From: Streptomyces deccanensis
GTDB taxonomy: Bacteria; Actinomycetota; Actinomycetes; Streptomycetales; Streptomycetaceae
NCBI RefSeq assembly: GCF_022385335.1
Contig: NZ_CP092431.1
Location: 4,030,001-4,094,000 of the forward strand
DNA length: 64,000 nt
Direction: 5' to 3'
The notes beneath the pieces are model-generated. The model had not been told where the DNA came from. It saw only the letters and a list, made by a program, of their open reading frames with translations, and did not search any database. Both the position numbers and the translations under genes were made by a program. This document shows positions 33,409 through 41,937 of the stretch, piece by piece; the first letter of the stretch is position 1; the number at the start of each line of letters is the position of its first letter.

Positions 33409-36400
33409 ATGCAGATCCGGCTGACCGTCGTAGACCCGCTGGGACCGCCCTCCGAGCCGCGAGGACGTGCCACGGCCTGCGACGTGCTGGTCACGGCGCC
33501 CGCCGGGACGGCCCTCGCCGCCGTGGCCTCGGGGCTCGCCTCCGCCGTCGGGGAGGGTGGCGCGGAGCGCCTGGAGCGCAGTCGGGAGACCGGCGGCGGG
33601 CAGGTCGTGCTGTACGCCGGCGCCGAGCGCCTCGACGCCCAGCGCTGCACCCTGGGCGAGCCGCCCCTCATCGACGGCGCGGTGCTCTCCCTGGGCGCCC
33701 CCTCCGAGCCGGGCCCCGAGGTCGACGAGGCCGCCGCACAACTGCATGTCGTGGCCGGCCCCGACGCCGGCGGGGTCCATCTGCTGCACGGCGGCAAGAT
33801 CCACATCGGCCGCTCCGCCGACGCCGACGTCCCGCTCGACGACCCGGACGTCTCCCGCCTCCACTGCGCGGTCACCCTCTCCGCCGACGGCCGGGTCTCC
33901 GTGGTCGATCTCGGCTCCACCAACGGCACCACCCTCGACGGCACCCGCGTCGGCGACCGCCCGGTCCGCCTGGCCCCGGGCGCGCTCCTGCGCATCGGCG
34001 AGTCCGCGCTCCGGCTGGCTTCGTCGTCGGGGGCGCGGGGGGTCGGTACGACACCTGACGGGGAGGGGCATGTCCGGGTCGCCGCGGGGGGCGGGGCGGC
34101 GGCGGGGGGTGACGGCGGGGCCGGGGCTGGTGCGGGGTCGAGTGCCGGTTCCGGTTCTGGTGTCGCTTACGGTTCCGGTGCTGGTGCCGGGTCCGGTACT
34201 GATTCCGGCGTTGGTTCCGGTTCCGGCGGGGTGTCTCGTGGGGGTACGGGAGCGTCGCGGGGCGATGGTTCCGGGCACGGGCGGGGCGAGCGGCGGACAG
34301 TGCCGGGGCAGGGCGGGGTACCCGGCATCGAGCGGACGACGGGGAGTGCGGGGTCCGGTGCGACCGGAGGTGCGGGTCGGGGGGCCGCGCCCGGTACCGG
34401 CAAGGGGCCTGCGCTCGACGGCACAGGCGAGCCCGGTGGGGGCGCGCTCGGGGCGGAGGCCCACGGCCGTCCCCGCGACACCCATGATTCCCTCGGCGGT
34501 GCCCGGGGTTCCCGCGCCGCCGACCACCCGCACGGTTCCGGTGACCCGCGCGGCGGCGACGGCGCCCACGGCGGCGGCTCGCACGGCTCAGGGGGCTCGC
34601 AGGGCGCGGGGGGCTCGCGCGCCGGTGAGCCCGGTGGGCCCGGTGACGGCGGTCTCGGGAGCGGCGGATTCGGAAACGGCGGCGACGCCCCCGAGTCCGG
34701 CACCCGCAAAGGCACGCCCCTGCGGGGGACGGACGTGCCGCGTGGGGTGCGCAAACGGGGCGGGTTCGGGGCCTGGGCACGGCGGCTGACCGGCGGGCGG
34801 GCGCAGTCGGAGGCCGAGTACGACCCGTACGAGTACGACACGGAGTACGACGAGGACGAGCGCGGGGCGCTGGCCTCGGCGCTCCCGGCGGCCGGGGAGC
34901 GGCTGCCGGAGACCTGGCCGGACCTCGCCGCGCTGTTGCTCACCGCGCTCGGGCCCGGCGCCCGGCTGTGGGAGCGGGGGCCGGGGCACCCGGAGGCGCT
35001 GACGGTGCGGCTCGGTACGACCGACCGGGTGGCGCCGGACGGGTCGGGCCTGTTGCCGGCGGTGCCGGTGACGACCGGGCTGCGGGAGGTCGGCGCGCTG
35101 GGGCTGGCCGGACCGCGCCCCCGGCTGCTGGGGCTGACCCGCGCGGTCGTGGCCCAGCTCGCCGCGCTGCACTCCCCCGACACCCTGGAACTGGTCCTGA
35201 TCAGCGCGGACCGCGCCCGTTCCGCCGAGGAGCGCACCACCGACTGGTCCTGGCTCGGCTGGCTCCCCCATCTCCGCCCCGCCCACGGCCAGGACTGCCG
35301 CCTCCTCCTCGCCTACGACCGCGAGCAGACGACCGCCCGGCTGGACGAGTTGCTGCGCCGCGTGGAGGACCACGCGGCGGACACCGCGGGCCACGCGCCC
35401 GGGAGCACACCGGGTGCCGGCAGCGGACGTACGACGACGACCGGGGCGGCGGGGGCGACGAGTTCGGCCGATCGCGGGACCGGGGCCGCCGAGGGCAGCG
35501 CGGGCCGGCGGGGCGCGCGGCGGCCGTCGTGGGCCCGGGACGACGGACCCGCCGGCGGTGACTTCGTCGGGCCGTACACGGTGGTGATCGTGGACGGGGA
35601 CCCCGGGGGCGCGGACGTGCGCGAGGCCGTGGTGCGGCTGGCGCACGAGGGGCCGGTCGCCGGGATCCATGTCGTGTGCCTCGCCGAGACGGAGTCCGCG
35701 TCGCCCGCCTCACCGGTGGCGGAGACGTACACGGCGGCCTGCGAGGTCTCCCCCGCGTTCCGCGCGTGCGGGGCCGTCGCCCTGCTCAGCGGTGACGTCG
35801 CCACGGCGCTGCGGTTGCTGCGCGTCGCCTCCGCCGGGTACGGCGCGGTGCCGGGGCCCCGTGACGGCGCCGGAGGCTCGGGGGGCGCGCATGACGGGCC
35901 CGTGGGACGTTCGGGAGCGGCGCGTGTCGGGGCGGCCGGGCGGGGCGTGGAAGGCGGGATTCCGTCGCGGGAGCCCGTGGACCACGCGCGTGGTACGGCG
36001 TCCGACGTCTCGCCGGGGCGCCCCCGCCCCGACCACGCGGACCCCGCCGTGGTGAGCCGTACGCACACCGCCCTCGACCTCTCGGGCGGCGCGCTCTCGG
36101 GTGCCGACGAGCGGACGCACCCCGGCACCCGGGACCTCCCCTCGCTCGACGCGCGCGAGGCGCCCGGCCTGCTGAACCACGGCACGGTGGCCACGCTGGA
36201 CGCGGTGTCGGCGGCGTGGGCCGAGCGGTTCGCGCGGGCGCTCGCGCCGTTGCGGACGGACGCGGCGGTCGCCGACCGCCAGGCGCGGGTGTCGGCGCCG
36301 TTGCCGCAGTCGGCGCGGCTGCTGGACGAGTTGGGGCTCGCGCGGGCCACACCGGCGTCGCTGATGGCGCGCTGGGCGGACGCGGGGGACGACACGACGG

Positions 36401-37572
36401 CGCTCGGGGGGCGTGCCTGGGCCGTGCTCGGCGCCGGGCCGCGCGGGCCCGTCTCCGTGGACCTCGTCGCCGAGGGCCCCCATCTGCTGATCGAGGGGCC
36501 GGTCGGCAGCGGCCGTACGGAGCTGTTGCGGGCCGTAGCCGCGTCGCTCGCCGCCGCCGAGCGGCCCGACCGGCTGGGCATCGTCCTCGTCGACGGGCGG
36601 GACGGCGGTGGCGGTGGCGCCGCCGGGGCGGGCGGTGGCCGGGGCGGGGAAGGGCTCGGGGTCTGTACCGACCTGCCCCATGTGGGCACGCATCTCACGG
36701 CCAACGACCCCGTTCGGATGCGGGAGTTCGCCCAGTCCCTGATCTCCGAGCTGAAGCGTCGGTACGAACTGCTGGGCGGGCTCGGGTTCGTGGAGTGGCA
36801 CACGCGGCGTGAGGTGTCGGGTCGTATCGTCCCGCAGCGCTCGGCGGCGTCGGCGGCGTCGGGGTCCGGGTCGGCGAAGTCCGTGGCACCGGGGGCGGGT
36901 TCCTCCGGCACGGGCGCGTCGGGGCCGGGGTCCGCGCAGGCGGCTTCGGCCGGGGCCGCCGACCTCGACTCGTCCTCCAGCTCCACGCTGCGGCTGCGGC
37001 CGAGCCGGAGGAGCAGCGAGCAGGACGGCCGGGGCGGGGCCGGGAAGGGCTTCGCCTCGGAGCTCCCCCGGCTCGTCGTGATCGTCGACGACCTCGACGC
37101 GCTGCTGTCGCCCCCCTTGGGTTCCACGGGGCGGCCGGCGGCCGGTTCGGTCGTCCGGGCCCTGGAGGCGGTGGCCCGGGAGGGCGAGCGGCTCGGGGTG
37201 CATCTCGTGGCAACGACCGGTGGGGGCGGGCCGAAGGGCGACAGCGAGCTGGCGCGGGCGGCCGGCGGGCGGGTCGTGCTGAGCGCGCCGGTGCCGGGGC
37301 CCGACGAACCGGCGCCCGGGCGGGGTGAGTTGCTGGGTGAGGGCGGTCGTACGACCGCGTTCCAGGCGGGCCGGGTGACGGGGCGCATCCCGCGCACGGC
37401 CACCCTCCGGCCGACCGTCGTCCCGCTCGACTGGACCCGGATGGGCGACCCGCCGGCCCGCCGCCCGGTACGGGAGTTGGGCAACGGCCCCACGGACCTG
37501 GCCCTGCTCGCCAGCGCGTTGGACCGAGCGGCCCGAGAGGTCTCGGCACCGCCCGTACCGTCCCTGCTCTGA
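33409..37572 (+). CDS. FHA domain - FtsK/SpoIIIE-like ATPase protein
   Basis: A 1387-residue protein. After a small N-terminal domain (about 1-95), an FHA domain (about 110-205) has all core features: IHIGRSADADVPL, SRLHC and DLGSTNGT, and should bind phosphothreonine. A long Gly/Ser-rich segment (about 215-440) follows, then an FtsK/EccC-like region. Its P-loop reads GPVGSGRTELL (about 1028), with Arg where Lys is normal, and the Walker B is VVIVDDLD. Proteins of this design resemble type VII secretion ATPases, but no membrane segments are obvious. It is divergent from the kinase PkaA, whose TxVLPH repeats are candidate ligands. ATG 33409 begins a compact MQIRLTVVDPLG; an earlier start at 33220 would add 63 low-complexity residues. 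Confidence 0.85.
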   Translation: MQIRLTVVDPLGPPSEPRGRATACDVLVTAPAGTALAAVASGLASAVGEGGAERLERSRETGGGQVVLYAGAERLDAQRCTLGEPPLIDGAVLSLGAPSEPGPEVDEAAAQLHVVAGPDAGGVHLLHGGKIHIGRSADADVPLDDPDVSRLHCAVTLSADGRVSVVDLGSTNGTTLDGTRVGDRPVRLAPGALLRIGESALRLASSSGARGVGTTPDGEGHVRVAAGGGAAAGGDGGAGAGAGSSAGSGSGVAYGSGAGAGSGTDSGVGSGSGGVSRGGTGASRGDGSGHGRGERRTVPGQGGVPGIERTTGSAGSGATGGAGRGAAPGTGKGPALDGTGEPGGGALGAEAHGRPRDTHDSLGGARGSRAADHPHGSGDPRGGDGAHGGGSHGSGGSQGAGGSRAGEPGGPGDGGLGSGGFGNGGDAPESGTRKGTPLRGTDVPRGVRKRGGFGAWARRLTGGRAQSEAEYDPYEYDTEYDEDERGALASALPAAGERLPETWPDLAALLLTALGPGARLWERGPGHPEALTVRLGTTDRVAPDGSGLLPAVPVTTGLREVGALGLAGPRPRLLGLTRAVVAQLAALHSPDTLELVLISADRARSAEERTTDWSWLGWLPHLRPAHGQDCRLLLAYDREQTTARLDELLRRVEDHAADTAGHAPGSTPGAGSGRTTTTGAAGATSSADRGTGAAEGSAGRRGARRPSWARDDGPAGGDFVGPYTVVIVDGDPGGADVREAVVRLAHEGPVAGIHVVCLAETESASPASPVAETYTAACEVSPAFRACGAVALLSGDVATALRLLRVASAGYGAVPGPRDGAGGSGGAHDGPVGRSGAARVGAAGRGVEGGIPSREPVDHARGTASDVSPGRPRPDHADPAVVSRTHTALDLSGGALSGADERTHPGTRDLPSLDAREAPGLLNHGTVATLDAVSAAWAERFARALAPLRTDAAVADRQARVSAPLPQSARLLDELGLARATPASLMARWADAGDDTTALGGRAWAVLGAGPRGPVSVDLVAEGPHLLIEGPVGSGRTELLRAVAASLAAAERPDRLGIVLVDGRDGGGGGAAGAGGGRGGEGLGVCTDLPHVGTHLTANDPVRMREFAQSLISELKRRYELLGGLGFVEWHTRREVSGRIVPQRSAASAASGSGSAKSVAPGAGSSGTGASGPGSAQAASAGAADLDSSSSSTLRLRPSRRSSEQDGRGGAGKGFASELPRLVVIVDDLDALLSPPLGSTGRPAAGSVVRALEAVAREGERLGVHLVATTGGGGPKGDSELARAAGGRVVLSAPVPGPDEPAPGRGELLGEGGRTTAFQAGRVTGRIPRTATLRPTVVPLDWTRMGDPPARRPVRELGNGPTDLALLASALDRAAREVSAPPVPSLL

Positions 37573-37574
37573 CC

Positions 37575-37614
37575 ACGGGCCGCAGGCCCGTCAGGGGCGC
37601 GGGGAACTGCGCGA
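37575..37614 (+). repeat. hairpin plus single dispersed-repeat arm
   Basis: A 7-bp hairpin ACGGGCC-GCA-GGCCCGT (37575-37591) immediately followed by one repeat core (37593-37614). It lies 3 bases after the FHA-FtsK stop and can act as its terminator. The rest of 37615-37837 shows only a small hairpin (37741-37760) and no recognised operator ahead of the next sugar operon. Confidence 0.82.
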
Positions 37615-37837
37615 GCAACCACGACGGACGGTCACCCGCCCCACGTCGGGACGCCCCGCGGCGCACCGGCGTACCCGACCCCGCAGAGCGCGCACCCGGC
37701 GGCGCCATGGTCACGACGGCATCACGATCAAGACGTTGACGCGGCAGGCGCTCTTGCCGCCCCCGGGCACCCGGCGTAGACCAGAGCGCACGGGACAGCG
37801 CTCTACGTTCGACGACGCACGGAGAACGGGGTCAGAG

Positions 37838-39289
37838 ATGCGCAACATCCACCGCACAGCTCGCAGTGCACGCACCGGCCGTATCAGCCGCATCGGCCGC
37901 ACACGCAGGCCCAACCGCCTTGGCAAACCCGCCCATCCCCCCACGTCCAGGGCCTTCGCGGCGCTTGCCGCAGGCGTCCTCGCCCTCTCGCTCACCGCGT
38001 GCGGCGGTGACGACGACAAGGGCGACGGCGGGGACAACGGCAACGACGGCGGCACCGAGGCCACCGTGGAACTCCCCAAGCTGGACGGCCAGAAGCTGGA
38101 GGTCGCGGCGGTCTTCACCGGCCCGGAGCTGGACAACTTCCAGAAGGTGCTGGACGAGTTCGAGAAACGCACCGGCGCCTCGGTGACGTTCGTGCCGACC
38201 GGCAACAACACGTCCACGTTCCTCGGTACGAAGATCGAGGGCGGCAAACCGCCGGACGTGGCGTTCCTGCCGCAGGTCGGCGTGTTGCACCAGTTCGCCG
38301 AGAAGGGCTGGGTGAAACCGCTCGGCAGCGAGGCCCAGGCCCAGTTGGACAAGAACTTCTCGGACGGCTGGAAGGACCTCGGCGCCTACGAGGGCAAGCA
38401 GTACGGCGTGTACGCGAAGGCCGCCAACAAGTCCCTCGTCTGGTACAACACCGCCGCGTTCGAGGCGGCCGGGATCACCGAGGAGCCCAAGACCTGGGAC
38501 GAGTTCCTGCAGACCGCGCAGACGCTGTCCGACGCCGGCTCGCCCGCCGTGTCCATCGGCGGCGCCGACGGCTGGACGCTCACCGACTGGTTCGAGAACG
38601 TCTATCTGTCGCTGGCGGGCCCGGAGAAGTACGACCAGCTGGCCAAGCATGAGATCAAGTGGACCGACCCCTCGGTGAAGGACGCCCTCACCAAGCTCGC
38701 GGAGCTGTGGGGCAAGGACGAGCTGATCGCGGGCGGGGCGTCCGGCGCGCTCCAGACGGAGTATCCGAAGTCGATCACGCAGACCTTCACCGGGGACGCC
38801 CCGGCCGGCATGGTCTTCGAGGGCGACTTCGTGGCCGTCACCATCAACGGCGACACAGACGCCAAGATCGGCACGGACGCCAAGGTGTTCCCGTTCCCGG
38901 CGGTCGGCGACGACTCCCCCGTGGTCACCGGCGGCGACGCGGCCGTGGCGCTGAAGGACGGCAAGGGAGCGCAGGCGCTGCTCACCTTCCTCGCCTCGAC
39001 CGACGCGGCGGAGATCTGGGCGGCGCAGGGCGGCTTCCTCTCCCCCAACAAGGAGATGGATGAGGGCAGTTACAAGGACGACGTGACCCGGGAGATCGCC
39101 AAGGCGCTGCTCGCGGCGGGTGACGACTTCCGCTTCGACATGTCCGACCAGGCCCCGGCGGCGTTCGGCGGCACCCAGGGCGTCGGTGAGTGGAAGGACC
39201 TCCAGGACTTCCTGAAGAACCCCGACGACGTGGCCGGTGCGCAGAAGCAGTTGGAGACCGACGCGGCCAAGGCCTACGGGAACGGCTGA
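37838..39289 (+). CDS. sugar ABC transporter substrate-binding lipoprotein
   Basis: A 483-residue extracellular binding protein of the family-1 type. A long basic leader (about 1-35, RTARSARTGRISRIGRTRRPNR) precedes the hydrophobic segment and lipobox SLTAC (Cys near 54), followed by an Asp/Gly linker. The mature part has KLEVAAVFTGPELDNFQKVLDEFEKRTG and GKQYGVYAKAANKSLVWYNTAAF, typical of alpha-glucoside binding proteins. ATG 37838 has only a distant GGAG site. It heads a three-gene importer. The sugar cannot be told; no glycosidase or regulator is adjacent. Confidence 0.9.
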   Translation: MRNIHRTARSARTGRISRIGRTRRPNRLGKPAHPPTSRAFAALAAGVLALSLTACGGDDDKGDGGDNGNDGGTEATVELPKLDGQKLEVAAVFTGPELDNFQKVLDEFEKRTGASVTFVPTGNNTSTFLGTKIEGGKPPDVAFLPQVGVLHQFAEKGWVKPLGSEAQAQLDKNFSDGWKDLGAYEGKQYGVYAKAANKSLVWYNTAAFEAAGITEEPKTWDEFLQTAQTLSDAGSPAVSIGGADGWTLTDWFENVYLSLAGPEKYDQLAKHEIKWTDPSVKDALTKLAELWGKDELIAGGASGALQTEYPKSITQTFTGDAPAGMVFEGDFVAVTINGDTDAKIGTDAKVFPFPAVGDDSPVVTGGDAAVALKDGKGAQALLTFLASTDAAEIWAAQGGFLSPNKEMDEGSYKDDVTREIAKALLAAGDDFRFDMSDQAPAAFGGTQGVGEWKDLQDFLKNPDDVAGAQKQLETDAAKAYGNG

Positions 39290-39298
39290 CGGCGACTC

Positions 39299-40669
39299 AT
39301 GTCGTCCGCCGGGACAACGACGAAGACGGCGGGGGGCGCCGGTGAACCGCCGGTGTCCCCCGCCGCACCGCGCAAGAGCGTGACGGGTACCCGGCTGTGG
39401 GTGGCGGTGCTGTTCCTGCTGCCCGCGCTGGTGCTGCTCGGCGCGCTCGTGGTCTACCCGATCGGGTACTCGGTCTGGCGGAGCCTGTTCGACGCGGACG
39501 GCTCGGGCTTCGTCGGCCTCGACAACTACGCGGAGATCTTCTCCGACGACGCGACCCTCGTCGCCGTACGCAACACCGCGATCTGGGTCGCGGTGGCCCC
39601 GGCCCTCGTCACCGCGCTCGGGCTGATCTTCGCGGTGCTGACCGAACGGGTGCGCTGGGGAACGGCGTTCAAGCTGATCGTCTTCATGCCGATGGCGATC
39701 TCGATGCTGGCCGCGGGCATCATCTTCCGGCTGGTGTACGAGCAGGATCCGGACCAGGGTGTCGCCAACGCGGTCGTGACGTCCGTGCACGACGTGTTCG
39801 TGGACGAGTCGGTGTATCCGAAGGCCCGGCCCAATGCCCAGGTGAGCGACCTCAAGGCGTCCGGCGGCGGGTCGTTCACCACGGACGGGACCGTGCGGTC
39901 GGGCACCCCGGCGCTCCTCCCTCTCGTCGGGATCGCCCCCAACAGCCTGCCCGGCGACGCGCGGGACGCGAAGGCCGCCGGGCCCGCCGACGGCGGCGGT
40001 GTCACCGGGACCGTGTGGCTGGACTTCCGGCTCGGCGGCGGTGGTGAGAAGGGGGCCGTCGACCCGGGCGAGAAGGGGCTGGAGGGCGTCAAGGTCGAGG
40101 CGGTGAAGGACGGCGAGGTCGTCGCCACCGCCACCAGTGGCGGCGACGGCACGTTCACCCTGCCCGAGGCGGCCGACGGGGCCCAACTGCGGTTGCCCGG
40201 CTCGAACTTCGCGGCCCCCTACAACGGCATCGACTGGCTCGGCCCGACCCTGGTCACGCCGGCCGTCATCGGGTCGTACGTCTGGATGTGGGCCGGCTTC
40301 GCGATGGTGCTGATCGCGGCCGGGCTGGCCGGGGTGGACCGCAATCTGCTCGAGGCGGCCCGGGTGGACGGGGCGAACGAGTGGCAGGTCTTCCGGAAGG
40401 TCACCGTGCCGCTGCTCGCGCCGGTCCTGGTCGTCGTCCTCGTCACGCTGATGATCAATGTGATGAAGGTGTTCGACCTCGTCTACATCATCGCGCCCCA
40501 GCCCACCCAGGACGAGGCCAACGTCCTTGCTCTGCAGCTCTACTTGGTGTCGTACGGCGGTGGGGGCGACTTCGGTCTCGGCAGCGCGATCGGTGTGGTC
40601 CTGCTGCTGCTCGTGCTGCCGGTGATGTGGGTCAACATCCGGCGGCTCAGGAAGGAGCGCCAGCGGTGA
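39299..40669 (+). CDS. sugar ABC permease with an inserted extracellular beta-domain
   Basis: A 456-residue MalF-type permease, about 150 residues longer than normal. Membrane segments 1-3 end near residue 150 (AISMLAAGIIFRLVYEQDP). Residues about 155-305 form an insert with a GTVWLDFRLGG...GLEGVKVEAVKDGEVVATATSGGDGTFTLPE pattern, like the small beta-sandwich of carboxypeptidase-regulatory or SdrD B domains. Segments 4-6 follow, with the EAA loop EAARVDGANEWQVFRKVTVPLL between 4 and 5. By topology the insert is extracellular. E. coli MalF also has a folded loop that contacts its binding protein, but at a different position. It starts 9 bases after the binding-protein gene and is coupled to the next permease. 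Confidence 0.88.
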   Translation: MSSAGTTTKTAGGAGEPPVSPAAPRKSVTGTRLWVAVLFLLPALVLLGALVVYPIGYSVWRSLFDADGSGFVGLDNYAEIFSDDATLVAVRNTAIWVAVAPALVTALGLIFAVLTERVRWGTAFKLIVFMPMAISMLAAGIIFRLVYEQDPDQGVANAVVTSVHDVFVDESVYPKARPNAQVSDLKASGGGSFTTDGTVRSGTPALLPLVGIAPNSLPGDARDAKAAGPADGGGVTGTVWLDFRLGGGGEKGAVDPGEKGLEGVKVEAVKDGEVVATATSGGDGTFTLPEAADGAQLRLPGSNFAAPYNGIDWLGPTLVTPAVIGSYVWMWAGFAMVLIAAGLAGVDRNLLEAARVDGANEWQVFRKVTVPLLAPVLVVVLVTLMINVMKVFDLVYIIAPQPTQDEANVLALQLYLVSYGGGGDFGLGSAIGVVLLLLVLPVMWVNIRRLRKERQR

Positions 40670-41562
40670 CGACTGTCGAGGAACGCCCCGTGGCCACCGG
40701 GCCGGTCGAGAAACGCTCCGTCGCCTCCCGGCTCGCGAGCGGCGCGGCCGGGGGCGCACTGCGGATGTTCCTGCTCCTCGTGGCGCTGTTCTGGCTGGTG
40801 CCCACCTTCGGGCTGTTGGTCTCGTCGTTCCGCGACCCGACCGACATCTCCACCTCGGGCTGGTGGAAGGTGTTCTCGGCCCCCGCCCAACTCACCACCA
40901 AGAGCTACGAGTCGCTGCTGGAGAACGACGGCGTCACGGACGCCCTGTTCAACACGGTCTGGATCACGGTCCCGGCGACGCTGCTGGTCGTCCTGATCGG
41001 CGCGATGGCCGGATACGCCTTCGCCTGGCTGGACTTCAAGGGCCGTGACTGGTGGTTCATGGGCGTGGTGGGGCTGTTGGTGGTGCCGGTGCAGGTGGCG
41101 CTGATCCCGTTGTCCGGGCTCTTCCGGGACCTCGGGATCTTCGGCGACATCATCGGTGTGGTGCTCTTCCACGTCGGCTTCGGACTGCCGTTCGCGATCT
41201 TCCTGTTGCGGAACTTCTTCGCGGAGATCCCGCGCGAGCTGCTGGAGGCGGCACGGCTCGACGGGGCGGGTGAGGTACGGCTGTTCGCGACGGTCGTCCT
41301 GCCGCTGGCCGCACCGGCGCTCGCGTCCCTCGGGATCTTCCAGTTCCTGTGGGTGTGGAACGACATGCTGGTCGCGCTGGTCTTCTCCAGCTCCGACTCG
41401 CAGCCGCTGACGGTCGCACTCCAGCAGCAGGTACGGCAGTTCGGCAGCAACATCGAGGTGCTGGCGCCGGGCGCGTTCATCTCGATGGTGATCCCGCTGG
41501 CCGTGTTCTTCGCGTTCCAGCGGCAGTTCGTGTCGGGGGTGATGGCGGGAGCGGTGAAGTAA
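40666..41562 (+). CDS. sugar ABC transporter permease (MalG type)
   Basis: A 298-residue partner permease with about six membrane segments and the EAA loop EAARLDGAGEVRLFATVVLPLAAP (about 200-223). The GTG start overlaps the upstream TGA and is preceded by GGAAGGAG. The C-terminus GVMAGAVK is typical. As in the first sugar operon no ATPase is encoded, which fits sharing of MsiK. Its stop is followed by a degenerate copy of the dispersed repeat. Confidence 0.92.
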   Translation: MTTVEERPVATGPVEKRSVASRLASGAAGGALRMFLLLVALFWLVPTFGLLVSSFRDPTDISTSGWWKVFSAPAQLTTKSYESLLENDGVTDALFNTVWITVPATLLVVLIGAMAGYAFAWLDFKGRDWWFMGVVGLLVVPVQVALIPLSGLFRDLGIFGDIIGVVLFHVGFGLPFAIFLLRNFFAEIPRELLEAARLDGAGEVRLFATVVLPLAAPALASLGIFQFLWVWNDMLVALVFSSSDSQPLTVALQQQVRQFGSNIEVLAPGAFISMVIPLAVFFAFQRQFVSGVMAGAVK

Positions 41563-41624
41563 CGGCAAGGGCGCCTCATGGGTAGGGGCCGCGGGTTCGT
41601 TCGCGGGTGCGGGTGCGGGTGCGT

Positions 41625-41760
41625 GGGGGCTTGTCGCGCCGTTCCCCACGCCCCTAAAAAACCAGGCACCCGCGGCCATGAAAGGCGACCGGCTGCGCCC
41701 CCGGAAAAGCACGGGGCGCGGCCCCTGCTTTTCAGGAGCGCGGGGAACTGTGCGAGAAGC
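41625..41760. repeat. degenerate inverted pair of dispersed repeat
   Basis: Left arm (about 41625-41655, GGGGGCTTGTCGCGCCGTTC then CCCACGCCCCT) and right arm (about 41733-41760, AGGAGCGCGGGGAACTGTGC then GAGAAGCC) are diverged copies of the repeat core, in the 375-base gap between the permease and the first TagF-like gene. The centre contains CCGGAAAAGCACGGGGCGCG, related to centres at other loci. The gap 41761-41937 has nothing else recognisable. Confidence 0.78.
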
Positions 41761-41937
41761 CCCACCGGACCCGCACCCGCCAACGCACCCACCCGGCAGA
41801 GCCAACCGGCGCGCCCCGCACCCGAATTCGCACCCGCACGCCCCCAACTCCCCGCCGAATCCCCCGTATGGAACACGCACCGTAACCAAATCATCCCATC
41901 GGCCGTTTCCGGGCAGTATGCCCGCGCCGACCCATGG

